From: Ruania albidiflava DSM 18029
GTDB lineage: Bacteria > Actinomycetota > Actinomycetes > Actinomycetales > Beutenbergiaceae
Length of the DNA: 64,000 nt
NCBI RefSeq assembly: GCF_000421225.1
Contig: NZ_ATWL01000004.1
Location: 62,001 to 126,000 of the forward strand
Direction of reading: 5' to 3'
Under the pieces are notes generated by a model. It ran no database searches, was not told where the DNA came from, and worked only from the letters and a program-made list of their open reading frames with translations. Positions 8,289-16,426 of this stretch are shown in pieces. A program made the position numbers and the translations under genes. The first letter of the stretch is position 1, and the number at the start of each line of letters is the position of its first letter.

Positions 8289-8927
8289 GTGACTATTTCG
8301 GGGACAGGATCCGGCCTCACCACCCGCATGGCGATCCTCGGTGCGCTGTCCTTCCGACCCATGCACGGTTATGAGATCCGCCGGGAGCTGGAGCTGCGGC
8401 GGGTCGACCGGTGGGCAGGAGTCAGCTACGGGTCGATCTACGGCCGGCTGCGCAGCCTCGTCCGCGAGAAGCACATCGAGGTCGTCGGCTCCGAACAGGT
8501 AGGCAACCGGCCCGCGCGGACGGTCTACCGGATCACTCCTGCCGGCGCAGACGAGCTCACCCGAGCGATGCGCACGGCACTGTCCACACCGCAGTTTCCG
8601 CCCCAACCCATCGATCTCGCCCTCTCCTTCTGCGCTACCGCGGACGCACGGCTGGGGAGCGAAGAACTGCTGCGCCTGCTGCGCATCCGCGCGAAGACGC
8701 TTACCACCCTTGCGTCCGAGCTGGCCCAGGCCCGTACCGAGCCGGTCAGCTCCGCGCCCGGCGTCTCCGACCTCGTCAGCGACCTCTTCGCTCATCGCCG
8801 GCAGCAGATCGAAACCGAGCAGCGATGGGTGCAGCACGTCCTCACGCGGCTGGAAGCCGGGGCATATGGCTCCCCGGAGCGCGGCGCGCTCGACACGGCA
8901 CCGCACATGCAGGGGACGGACCGGTGA
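8289..8927 (+). CDS. PadR-family transcriptional regulator
   Basis: DNA-binding repressor of the PadR family, probably controlling itself and the overlapping amidohydrolase gene. With the GTG at 8289 it has 212 residues. The winged-helix domain (about 12-100) contains MAILGALSF, MHGYEIRREL and the SYGSIYGRLRSL recognition region. A helical C-terminal dimerisation domain (about 105-190, PadR_C/Vir-type) follows, then an unstructured tail. There is no Shine-Dalgarno sequence upstream. The start is set by the promoter that would begin transcription on this GTG. An ATG at 8328 would cut into the first helix. The ligand is unknown. Confidence 0.88.
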   Translation: MTISGTGSGLTTRMAILGALSFRPMHGYEIRRELELRRVDRWAGVSYGSIYGRLRSLVREKHIEVVGSEQVGNRPARTVYRITPAGADELTRAMRTALSTPQFPPQPIDLALSFCATADARLGSEELLRLLRIRAKTLTTLASELAQARTEPVSSAPGVSDLVSDLFAHRRQQIETEQRWVQHVLTRLEAGAYGSPERGALDTAPHMQGTDR

Positions 8928-10330
8928 AGGACTCGCACACGACCCACCGCCGGCGAGGCATCACCGCAGCCGCCGCGCACGGTCTGGCCGGGCAGGTGCC
9001 GCCCGCGCTCGGGCCGATCGTCCTGCGCGATGCGACGATCGTCGATGCGGTCACGGACTGCCCAGAACCCGCAACGATCGTCATCGCCGATGGCACGATC
9101 GTCGACGTCACCACCGGTGACCGTCCGGTCGTGCCGAGAGACGCACCCAGCATCGACCTCGGCGGTCGCTTCGTGATCCCCGGCTTGTGGGACATGCACG
9201 TGCACCAGTTCGATGCCGACCATCTGCCGTTCCATCTCCTCAACGGTGTCACCGGCATCCGGCACATGGGCGGCATCCCCGCCCACCACCAGTGGCGGGA
9301 CGACCTGCGAGCCGGGCGGCTCACCAGTCCGCGGATGGTGCTCGCGAGTCCGATCATCGACGGTCCGCAACCGCTACGCCCCGGTTCCATCGCCGTCCAC
9401 GACGCCGAGAGTGCCCGTCGCGCGGTCGCTGAGAGCCACGCTGCGGGCGCAGACTTCCTGAAGATCTACAACCTCATCCCGGAAGAGGCGTACCGGGCGC
9501 TGGTCGACGAAGCCCGGCAGCAACAGATTCCCTACGCTGGACACCTCCCGCTGGTCACCACGCTCGCCGACGCAGCAGCCCACGGGCAGGCCAGCATCGA
9601 GCACCTCGAGGGGCTGCTCGTGGCGGGAGCCCGCGATGCCGACCGGCTGCAGGCGGAGATCGCCGGGCTGACCGTGGCCTCCCTCGCCGAGATGCACCAA
9701 GTTCAGCACCGGATCAGCCAGGCTGCCGGGCAGCAGGAGACCGTCCGGGCCGAGGAGATCTGTGCTGACCTTGCCGCCCACGGGGTGTGGAGCACACCGA
9801 CTCTCGCTGTGCTGCACGCCGCCGCGACCGCCGGAACGGCCGACTTCCCGCTCGCTGGCCTGCTCGGCTACGTCGAACCGCACCTCCGCCCGATCTGGGA
9901 CCAGATGCTGAACGCTGAGGTCTCCCGTGCGCAGCACGAAGCGCAGCGCACGCTGTTCGAGAGCCAGCTGGCGTCCGTCGCGCGGTTGCACGACCACGGT
10001 GTGGGGCTGCTGGCCGGCACCGACACGTTCGTGCCGGGGTTCAGCCTGCACGACGAGCTCGAGCTGCTCGTCATGGCCGGCCTCGAACCACGGGAGGCGC
10101 TGACCACCGCGACGTACAGCCCCGCGACATTCCTCGGTGTCACCGACACCTTCGGCACAGTGCGGCCCGGCCGGGTCGCCGACCTCGTCGTGCTCAGCTC
10201 CGATCCGCTCGAGGACATTGCACACACCCGCAGCATCTCCGGCGTCATGCTTGCCGGGCACTACTACGACGAGCGCGCGCTGGAGCGGCTGCACACCGCT
10301 ACGGCAGCTCGTGTGCGCGCCACCTGCTGA
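8924..10330 (+). CDS. amidohydrolase-family metal-dependent hydrolase
   Basis: Cytoplasmic metallohydrolase of the amidohydrolase superfamily, closest in style to imidazolonepropionase/prolidase-like enzymes of unknown substrate. It has 468 residues from a GTG that overlaps the PadR stop (GTGA) and is preceded by AGGGGA. The metal site is complete: H92-x-H94 in DMHVHQ, the bridging K180 in DFLKIY, H207 in AGHLP, H227 in IEHLEG and D367 in LAGTD. A small beta-sandwich formed by the two ends flanks the barrel (VPPALGPIV to GRFVIPGLWD, and GRVADLVVL near 425). No signal peptide is seen. Coupling to PadR suggests induction by its substrate or a related aromatic or cyclic compound (inference). Confidence 0.88.
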   Translation: MKDSHTTHRRRGITAAAAHGLAGQVPPALGPIVLRDATIVDAVTDCPEPATIVIADGTIVDVTTGDRPVVPRDAPSIDLGGRFVIPGLWDMHVHQFDADHLPFHLLNGVTGIRHMGGIPAHHQWRDDLRAGRLTSPRMVLASPIIDGPQPLRPGSIAVHDAESARRAVAESHAAGADFLKIYNLIPEEAYRALVDEARQQQIPYAGHLPLVTTLADAAAHGQASIEHLEGLLVAGARDADRLQAEIAGLTVASLAEMHQVQHRISQAAGQQETVRAEEICADLAAHGVWSTPTLAVLHAAATAGTADFPLAGLLGYVEPHLRPIWDQMLNAEVSRAQHEAQRTLFESQLASVARLHDHGVGLLAGTDTFVPGFSLHDELELLVMAGLEPREALTTATYSPATFLGVTDTFGTVRPGRVADLVVLSSDPLEDIAHTRSISGVMLAGHYYDERALERLHTATAARVRATC

Positions 10331-10347
10331 CCGGTGTGGCCGCAGCC

Positions 10348-10383
10348 GCCGGCAGGCTGGCTGCCCGCAGGCTTGCTGCCGGC
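10348..10383. terminator. possible bidirectional hairpin between convergent genes
   Basis: GCCGGCAG (10348-10355) pairs with CTGCCGGC (10376-10383) between the amidohydrolase and the oppositely oriented TetR gene. There is no T run, so it is only a candidate. Confidence 0.3.
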
Positions 10384-10400
10384 AGACGTGCCGCCGACAG

Positions 10401-10952
10401 TCAGCCGGGCGAGGCTGGCGGTCGGAGCGCGGCAGCGAGCTCCTCGGGACCCGGTGCGGGCGTGCGGAAGAGGCTGTGCAGCTGGAGCCCGTCGGCGAGC
10501 GTGGCCAGATGGTGTGCGTCCGCCTCCGGGACGTGGCAGGCGAGCTGCCGGTAGAGGACGTTGGTGGCCTCGTTGCCCAGCGCCCGGAAGTCACCGTCTC
10601 GCAGGCCGAGGAGGTACAGCTCGTAGGCGACCACGGTGATGGCCCGACCGGTAGTGATCTGAGTGTGCACGAGCTCGGCGAGCCGTTCGTGGATGGTGGG
10701 CGCAGTCACCGTCTGCCCCCACGACGTCAACGACGCCTCCCGTAGCTCGATGATGCTGCGAGCGGCTTCCAGCAGCAGTGCCCGCACGGAGTCGAAGTGG
10801 TAGGAGACCGACCCGACCGGAACTCCAGCGCGGGTTGCGACGGCGCGGGCGCTGATCGCGCTGAGGCCCTCATCCTGGAGCAGACCGACCGTTGCCGCGA
10901 GGATGCGTGCGCGCCGGTCAGGGTCGTTCGGCGTGTTCTTGGTCCGAGCCAC
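10401..10952 (-). CDS. TetR-family transcriptional regulator
   Basis: Repressor of 183 residues, last gene of the SMR efflux operon. The N-terminal helix-turn-helix (about 15-62) includes RILAATVGLLQDEG, SARAVATRAGVPVGSVSYHF and the family-typical YHF. The C-terminal ligand-binding and dimerisation domain is helical and resembles TetR regulators with a TetR_C_6-like fold. The GTG start has GGAAGG upstream, and the gene begins inside the last 35 bp of the preceding SMR gene. It most likely binds the palindrome 11642-11659 in the operon promoter and is released by a cationic or aromatic compound exported by the pumps (inference). Confidence 0.9.
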   Translation of the reverse strand: MARTKNTPNDPDRRARILAATVGLLQDEGLSAISARAVATRAGVPVGSVSYHFDSVRALLLEAARSIIELREASLTSWGQTVTAPTIHERLAELVHTQITTGRAITVVAYELYLLGLRDGDFRALGNEATNVLYRQLACHVPEADAHHLATLADGLQLHSLFRTPAPGPEELAAALRPPASPG

Positions 10953-11313
10953 GGTGTACCGCCTTCCGGGTGCGTCGCTCAGCGGGGAATGCGTTCACGG
11001 TCGCGACCCCGATGATCACCAGTACGATCCCGGTCCACGCTAGCGGGGTCATCCGGTCACCGAAGAGGAGGATGCTGAGCACGACGACACCCGTAGTGCC
11101 CGCAGCAGTCCACACCACGTAGGCCAGACCCATCGTGATCGTCTGCAACGCCCGTGAGAGCGCGACGACGGTGGCTGCGTACGCGAGGAGGGCGACCACG
11201 GACGGGAGCAGCACGGTGAAGCCGTCCGAGGCGCGCAGCGAGAGGGTCGCCAGCACTTCGAGCACGACCGTCAGGGACAGGTAGACCCAGCCGCGCAGCC
11301 TCGCCGGGCTCAT
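10918..11313 (-). CDS. small multidrug resistance (SMR) efflux protein, subunit B
   Basis: Four-helix DMT-superfamily transporter of the SMR type, 131 residues including a hydrophilic C-terminal extension that overlaps the TetR start. Helices lie near 8-26, 32-52, 58-78 and 84-104. The SMR signature WTAAGTTGVVVLS is present. The essential membrane Glu of helix 1 is in SLTVVLEVLATLSL (Glu19). The ATG overlaps the stop of the paired SMR gene (ATGA), typical of two-component SMR pairs that form heterodimers. Confidence 0.9.
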   Translation of the reverse strand: MSPARLRGWVYLSLTVVLEVLATLSLRASDGFTVLLPSVVALLAYAATVVALSRALQTITMGLAYVVWTAAGTTGVVVLSILLFGDRMTPLAWTGIVLVIIGVATVNAFPAERRTRKAVHRGSDQEHAERP

Positions 11314-11630
11314 GCCTGCACCGCCGTCCCCAGCAGGGCCACACCGACGATGGTGATGGCCACGCCGACCAGCTGCGGCCCGCTGGTACGCACCTGGAAG
11401 GCGACGCGATCGATGGCGAGCAGCACGACGGCGGCGGCGCCGGTCCAGACCGCGTAGACGATCCCGACCGGCATCCGTTGCAGCAGCAGGGCCAGCATCA
11501 CGGTGGCGACACCGTAGGCGGCGATTGCGCCCAGGCTGTACCCGACGCGGCGGAAGCCGTTCGACGCACGGGTGAGGACGGTTCCGGACGCACCGGAGCC
11601 GATCGCCAGGACGAACATCAAGAAGAGCAC
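11310..11630 (-). CDS. small multidrug resistance (SMR) efflux protein, subunit A
   Basis: Four-helix SMR transporter subunit of 106 residues, the normal family length. The signature VYAVWTGAAAVVLLA is clear. Unlike its partner it lacks an obvious Glu in helix 1 (FVLAIGSGASGTVLT), as expected if the two subunits work as a heterodimer with one proton-coupling Glu. The GTG at 11630 is chosen because the promoter 11638-11666 places +1 at or one base before it, giving a leaderless mRNA. The open frame extends upstream to a TTG, but that would lie inside the promoter. Confidence 0.85.
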   Translation of the reverse strand: MLFLMFVLAIGSGASGTVLTRASNGFRRVGYSLGAIAAYGVATVMLALLLQRMPVGIVYAVWTGAAAVVLLAIDRVAFQVRTSGPQLVGVAITIVGVALLGTAVQA

Positions 11631-11637
11631 ACCTACA

Positions 11638-11666
11638 AGAGTATGTACGTGCGTACATAATCTCAA
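11638..11666 (-). promoter_or_regulatory. promoter of the SMR-SMR-TetR operon
   Basis: On the minus strand TTGAGA (11666-11661), a 17-bp spacer and TACTCT (11643-11638). The predicted +1 falls at 11630-11631, on the GTG of the first SMR gene. Confidence 0.7.
11642..11659. promoter_or_regulatory. palindromic operator, probable TetR site
   Basis: TATGTACG-TG-CGTACATA: perfect 8-bp arms around a 2-bp centre. It fills the spacer between the -35 and -10 boxes of the SMR operon promoter, so a bound dimer would block RNA polymerase. The TetR gene at the end of this operon is the natural candidate protein. Confidence 0.75.
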
Positions 11667-12148
11667 TCGGTGGGTCTGTCGGGCTGATCACACCGGGACG
11701 CCGGGCCGCGTCATGGGCAGCGCCGCACGAGACCGTCGCCGATCGAGACGAACGTGTCTGCCGAGCGTTCGGCAACATGTCCGCACAACCCGACATTATG
11801 GTCGCGGTAGTACGCGGGTCGCCGGGGCCCGTCCACCCGGGACGGCGCCAGCGCGGACGGCACCGTTCCACCAGGTCAGCGACGCTTCTCCGGAGAAGCG
11901 CGTGGCCCCCGCCTCCTTCCCTGCACCTCGTTCTCGACGCAGCTTTGACAGGACGTTAACTCTTGACGACCGAACATGGGTGTGGTCGACTGGTCCCCGT
12001 CGCGACACCCCCAGACGCGCCGTCGCACGGCTGAGCAGCCCGACCGCGCCGGCACGTCCAGGCAGCGGCAGCTGCGCGGTGCGTCCCTCGTGGCGCGTCC
12101 GCACGCCGGTCTGCCTACAACCCATCACTTCGATCATGGAGAACGACC
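11667..12148. other. intergenic region between SMR operon and sugar importer, with an 18-bp palindrome
   Basis: No gene is seen in these 482 bp. A perfect palindrome, CGCTTCTCCGGAGAAGCG, lies at 11883-11900 and is a candidate operator for the importer operon. Two -35-like boxes follow, TTGACA at 11945-11950 and TTGACG at 11963-11968, but neither has a convincing -10 at 16-18 bp. A GTTAAC sits between them. GGAGA precedes the start of the binding-protein gene. Confidence 0.5.
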
Positions 12149-13543
12149 ATGAGCAGGAAGAAGGCGCTCGGCGCAGTCGCCAGCGCGGCGATCGCATCCC
12201 TCACCCTGGCAGCGTGCAGCGGTGGTGACGGAGACGGCGGCGGTGGTGACGGCGGCACGCTGACGATCGTCGCCAACGCGATCGCCGGCGGGAAGAACGA
12301 GGCCGAGGCCACCTGGATCAACGAGTGGGTGATCCCGCAGTTCGAGCAGGCGATGGCCGACGAGGGCCAGGACGTCACGGTCACCTTCGAGGCCCAGGGC
12401 GTGGACGACGAGGACTACAAGACCAAGATCGCCCTGGACCTGCAGTCCGGTGGTGGTGCGGACATCATCGGCATCGACGGCATCTGGGTGGGTGAGTTTG
12501 CCGAGGCCGGCTACATCGCCCCGCTCGCCGACGTCGGCGGGGACGCGGTCACCGACTGGGACGGCTGGGAGCAGATCCCGGACGCCGTGCAGAACGGCCT
12601 GTCCTTCGAGGACCAGCTCTACGGTGTGCCGCAGGGCGCCGACGGCCGGGTGCTCTACTACAACAAGGAGCTGTTCGCCCAGGCCGGGCTGCCCGAGGAC
12701 TGGCACCCGGCCAGCTGGCAGGACATCCTCGACGCCGGGCACGCGCTGCAGAGCATCGACGGCGTGATCCCGATCCAGCTGAACGCGGGCACCGCCATGG
12801 GGGAGGCCACCACGATGCAGGGGCTGCTGCCGATGCTGGTGGGCACCGGTGCGGAAGTCTACACCGACGGGCAGTGGATCGGCGCCACCGACCAGCTCCG
12901 CCAGGTGCTCGACCTGTACCGCACGATCTACGTCGACGAACAGCTCGGCGACCCGATCCTGCAGCAGGAGGCGGATGGCCGGGACAGCTCCTTCGCGCAG
13001 TTCGCCGACGGGCAGATCGGCATCCTCCTCGAGGGCGACTACTTCTGGCGTTCGGTGATCGACCCGAACGACGGCACCGCCCCGATGGACGACCGTGACG
13101 AGGTCGTCGGCTACACCCTCATCCCCGCCGAGACCCCCGGGTCGGGCATCAACGGGCAGGACTTCGTGTCCATGTCCGGCGGCACCGGCCGGGTGCTGAA
13201 CCCGAACTCGGACAACCCCGAGCTCGCCTGGGAGCTGCTCGCGTTCATGAACTCCGAGGAGGCGTTCGACGCCCGCGCAGAGTACGGCGGCCTGAACATC
13301 AGCCCGCGCACCGACGTCAACGAGGAGCTCCTCGAGGGCAACGAGATGCTCACCTTCGTCAGCGACGAGGTCCTGCCCATCACCGCCTACCGCCCCGGCC
13401 TGGCCGCCTACCCCGAGGTCTCGGTGGCGCTGCAGGAGGCCACCGCCGCCGTGGTGTCCGGCACGTCGGTGGACGACGCCCTGGCCAGCTACTCCCAGGC
13501 GGTCGCAGGCATCGTCGGCGAAGAGAACGTCAACAACGGCTGA
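12149..13543 (+). CDS. sugar ABC transporter substrate-binding lipoprotein (CUT1)
   Basis: Extracellular solute-binding protein, family 1, that delivers an oligosaccharide to the permeases encoded next. It has 464 residues. The signal peptide has a basic start, a hydrophobic core and a lipobox LAAC with Cys23 as the acylated residue, then a Gly/Asp-rich linker. The mature part has the usual features, such as GGGADIIGIDGIWVGEFAEAG near 100-120 and aromatic pocket residues. The operon includes an alpha-mannosidase, so a mannose-containing glycan is a plausible ligand (inference). Confidence 0.92.
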   Translation: MSRKKALGAVASAAIASLTLAACSGGDGDGGGGDGGTLTIVANAIAGGKNEAEATWINEWVIPQFEQAMADEGQDVTVTFEAQGVDDEDYKTKIALDLQSGGGADIIGIDGIWVGEFAEAGYIAPLADVGGDAVTDWDGWEQIPDAVQNGLSFEDQLYGVPQGADGRVLYYNKELFAQAGLPEDWHPASWQDILDAGHALQSIDGVIPIQLNAGTAMGEATTMQGLLPMLVGTGAEVYTDGQWIGATDQLRQVLDLYRTIYVDEQLGDPILQQEADGRDSSFAQFADGQIGILLEGDYFWRSVIDPNDGTAPMDDRDEVVGYTLIPAETPGSGINGQDFVSMSGGTGRVLNPNSDNPELAWELLAFMNSEEAFDARAEYGGLNISPRTDVNEELLEGNEMLTFVSDEVLPITAYRPGLAAYPEVSVALQEATAAVVSGTSVDDALASYSQAVAGIVGEENVNNG

Positions 13544-13563
13544 GGCGGACCAGGAAGGTGAGT

Positions 13564-14484
13564 GTGGCAACAGCCCACGCGCGCTCGTCCGGGCGGCGCA
13601 GCAGACGCCGCCCGGACGACGTCGCCGGCCTGGGCCGGACCGGCGCCGGTACGTTCCTGGTGCCCGCGTTGGCCCTGATCGGCCTGTTCCTGATCTTCCC
13701 GGCGCTGTGGACGATCTACCTGGGCATGACCGATTACCGGCTCACCGGGCTGGCTGCAGCGGACCCACAGTTCATCGGCCTGGAGAACTATCGGCAGGTC
13801 CTCGCCGACGCCGAGTTCTGGCGCTCGCTGCGGCTCACCCTGATCTTCGTGCTCGGCTCCGGGGTGCTCGGCCAGACCCTGCTCGGGTTCTGCGTGGCCT
13901 GGTCGTTGCGCCGGCTGCCGCGACTGGCCAAGGGCCTCATCGAGACCCTGGTGCTGGCCGCCTGGGTGGTGCCCACGTCGGTAGGCTCCTTCCTCTGGCT
14001 CGCCCTGCTGGACCGGCACGAGGGCACCCTGAACTGGTTGCTGGACACTCCGGGCACCGCCTGGCTGATCGAGTACCCGATGGCCAGCATCATCATCTTC
14101 AACATCTGGGTGGGCACAGCGTTCTCCATGCTGCTGTTCTCCTCTGCGCTCGGGGCCGTGCCGCCGTCGCAGCTGGAGAGCTCCCGGATGGCCGGCGCCA
14201 GCACCTGGCAGCAGCTGCGGGACGTGGTGATCCCCAACATCCGCGGGCACATCCTGACCAACACGCTGCTGATCACGCTCTGGACGTTCAACACCTTCAC
14301 CCCGTACCTGCTCACCGCCGGCGGACCGAACGGGGCGTCGGAGATCCTCCCGGTGTACATCTACCGCACCGCGATCCCCGGCGGGCAGCTCGGTGTGGGT
14401 GCGGCGATCTCGCTGCTGATGCTGCTCATCAACCTGGTGATCGCCCTGGTGTACATGCGCATCGGTCGGGAGAAGAAGACATGA
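13564..14484 (+). CDS. sugar ABC transporter permease, MalF-type
   Basis: Inner-membrane permease of the CUT1 family with six predicted helices. The cytoplasmic EAA loop that contacts the ATPase is LESSRMAGASTWQQLRDVVIPN. The GTG at 13564 is preferred because AGGAAGG ends 5 nt upstream. A GTG at 13558 overlaps that ribosome-binding site. The N-terminal ~25 residues are basic and cytoplasmic. Its stop overlaps the next permease start (ATGA). Confidence 0.92.
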   Translation: MATAHARSSGRRSRRRPDDVAGLGRTGAGTFLVPALALIGLFLIFPALWTIYLGMTDYRLTGLAAADPQFIGLENYRQVLADAEFWRSLRLTLIFVLGSGVLGQTLLGFCVAWSLRRLPRLAKGLIETLVLAAWVVPTSVGSFLWLALLDRHEGTLNWLLDTPGTAWLIEYPMASIIIFNIWVGTAFSMLLFSSALGAVPPSQLESSRMAGASTWQQLRDVVIPNIRGHILTNTLLITLWTFNTFTPYLLTAGGPNGASEILPVYIYRTAIPGGQLGVGAAISLLMLLINLVIALVYMRIGREKKT

Positions 14485-15359
14485 CCGCCACGTCCGCCGC
14501 CCGCTCCGGTGGCACCACCTCCAGCACGACGGCGGCCCGCACCGCGCGCAAGTTCCTCACCCGGATCCTGTTCGTCCTGGCGATGGTCGTGGTCGGCTTC
14601 TTCTTCGCCCTCCCGCTGGCCTGGTTGGTGACCGCCCCGTTCAGCAAGGTGCCCACGCTCACCGTGTCCTGGCCGGACTGGACGCTGGAGAACTTCCGTG
14701 TGCTCACCGAGAACCCGTACGCGCTCACCTCCATCGGCAACTCCCTCATCCTCGGCTTCGGCACGATCGCCGTGGTGGTCACCACCGGCTCGCTGGCCGC
14801 CTACGCGCTCTCCCGGGTGCGCATCCCGGGCCGGGACGGCCTGCTCTACGGGTTGCTGCTGCTCTCCTCGGTGGTGACCGGCACCGCGGCGATGGTGCCG
14901 CTGTTCCAGCTGATGGTCGCCACCGGCCTGATCAACACCCAGACCGGGGTGGTGCTCGCGCTCTCCGGCGGGGTGCTGCCCACGGTGATCTTCATCCTCA
15001 AGGACTTCATGGACTCCATCCCGAAGTCCTATGAGGAGTCCGCACGGCTCTACGGCGCCAAGCCGCACCAGATCCTGCGGCACGTGGTGGTCCCGATCGC
15101 CCGACCCGGGCTGGCGTTCGTGGCGGTCTGGGCACTGGTGCAGGTGTGGGGCAACTTCCTGCTGCCGTTCATCCTGCTCCGCTCCCCGGAGTCCCAGCCT
15201 GCCGCGGTGATCATGTACACCTTCTACACCGAGTCCGGGCAGGCCGACCTGAGCCTGATCTCCGCCTTCTCCCTGGTGTTCTCCATCCCGGTGATCCTGT
15301 TGTACTTCCTCGTCAACCGCCGGTATGGCTTCCGCTTCCATGGAGGGATCAAGTCCTGA
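14481..15359 (+). CDS. sugar ABC transporter permease, MalG-type
   Basis: Second CUT1 permease, 292 residues, six helices, dimerising with the MalF-type partner. The EAA loop is YEESARLYGAKPHQILRHVV. The ATG at 14481 overlaps the upstream stop by 4 bp and its stop shares one base with the ATPase start (TGATG), so the three membrane-complex genes are translated in step. Confidence 0.93.
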   Translation: MTATSAARSGGTTSSTTAARTARKFLTRILFVLAMVVVGFFFALPLAWLVTAPFSKVPTLTVSWPDWTLENFRVLTENPYALTSIGNSLILGFGTIAVVVTTGSLAAYALSRVRIPGRDGLLYGLLLLSSVVTGTAAMVPLFQLMVATGLINTQTGVVLALSGGVLPTVIFILKDFMDSIPKSYEESARLYGAKPHQILRHVVVPIARPGLAFVAVWALVQVWGNFLLPFILLRSPESQPAAVIMYTFYTESGQADLSLISAFSLVFSIPVILLYFLVNRRYGFRFHGGIKS

Positions 15360-16426
15360 TGGCTACTATTGCCACCACCACCCTGGTCAAGGAGTACCCC
15401 GGCGGTGTCCGCGGGGTCGACGGCGTGGACGTGACCATCGCCGACGGCGAGTTCTTCGCCCTGCTCGGCCCGTCTGGCTGCGGCAAGACCACGCTGCTGC
15501 GCTCCATCGCCGGCCTGGAGGCGATCACTGAGGGCACGCTGCACATCGGCGAGGTGGACGTCACCCAGGCCGAACCCGGCGAACGCGGGGTGGCGATGGT
15601 GTTCCAGGACTACGCCTTGTTCCCGCACATGGACGTGGCGGACAACATCGCCTACCCGCTGAAGATCAAGAAGGTGAAGAAGAGCGAGCGCCGCGCCAAG
15701 GCGGTGGACGTGGCCGACGGGCTCGCCCTGGACGGGCTCAGCCTGCGCCGCCCCGGCCAGCTCTCTGGCGGCCAGCAGCAGCGGGTGGCCCTGGCCCGCG
15801 CTGTGGCCACCGAACCGGAGGTGCTGCTGCTGGATGAGCCGCTGTCCAACCTGGACGCCCGGCTCCGGCTGGAGGCCCGCACCTTCCTCAAGGAGCTGCA
15901 GCGCGACCTGGGCGTGACCACCGTGTTCGTCACGCACGACCAGGCCGAGGCGCTGGCGCTCGCCGACCGGCTCGCGGTGATGAAGGCCGGCCGGCTGCAG
16001 CAGGTGGGCACCCCGCAGGAGGTGTTCGGCCGGCCGGCGAACACGTTCGTCGCCTCGTTCATCGGCTCCTCGCCGATGAATCTGGTCACCACCACGATCG
16101 CCGACGGCGCAGTGCCGGTCGGGCAGGGCACGGTCCCGTTGCCGGAGGGCCTCACCCAGGCGGACGGGCGCGAGGTGATCTGGGGTGCGCGCCCGGAGTA
16201 CCTGCGCTGGTCGGCCGAGGAGGTGCCGGTCGGGGTACCTGCGGAGGTGAGCGTGACCGAGAACCTGGGCGCCTCCGCCCTGGTCACCGCCGTCTCCGGG
16301 CAGGAGAAGCTCCAGCTGGTCGTCCCGGAGGAGGACGCTCCCGGTCCCGGCGATGCCGGCTGGGTGGTCGCCTCCGCCCGACGTAGCCTGCTCTTCGACC
16401 CCGAGACCACGGAGCGGATCGACTGA
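15359..16426 (+). CDS. sugar ABC transporter ATP-binding protein, MalK/UgpC-type
   Basis: ATPase that powers the CUT1 importer. It has 355 residues: a nucleotide-binding domain with Walker A GPSGCGKTT (37-45), Q-loop Gln83, signature LSGGQ (135-139) and Walker B ending DEP with catalytic Glu160, then a C-terminal OB-like regulatory domain (about 235-355). Many actinobacterial CUT1 operons lack an ATPase and share a single MsiK, so an operon-encoded one is notable. It might also serve the Lpl-type importer at 53392-56963 (inference). Confidence 0.94.
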   Translation: MATIATTTLVKEYPGGVRGVDGVDVTIADGEFFALLGPSGCGKTTLLRSIAGLEAITEGTLHIGEVDVTQAEPGERGVAMVFQDYALFPHMDVADNIAYPLKIKKVKKSERRAKAVDVADGLALDGLSLRRPGQLSGGQQQRVALARAVATEPEVLLLDEPLSNLDARLRLEARTFLKELQRDLGVTTVFVTHDQAEALALADRLAVMKAGRLQQVGTPQEVFGRPANTFVASFIGSSPMNLVTTTIADGAVPVGQGTVPLPEGLTQADGREVIWGARPEYLRWSAEEVPVGVPAEVSVTENLGASALVTAVSGQEKLQLVVPEEDAPGPGDAGWVVASARRSLLFDPETTERID

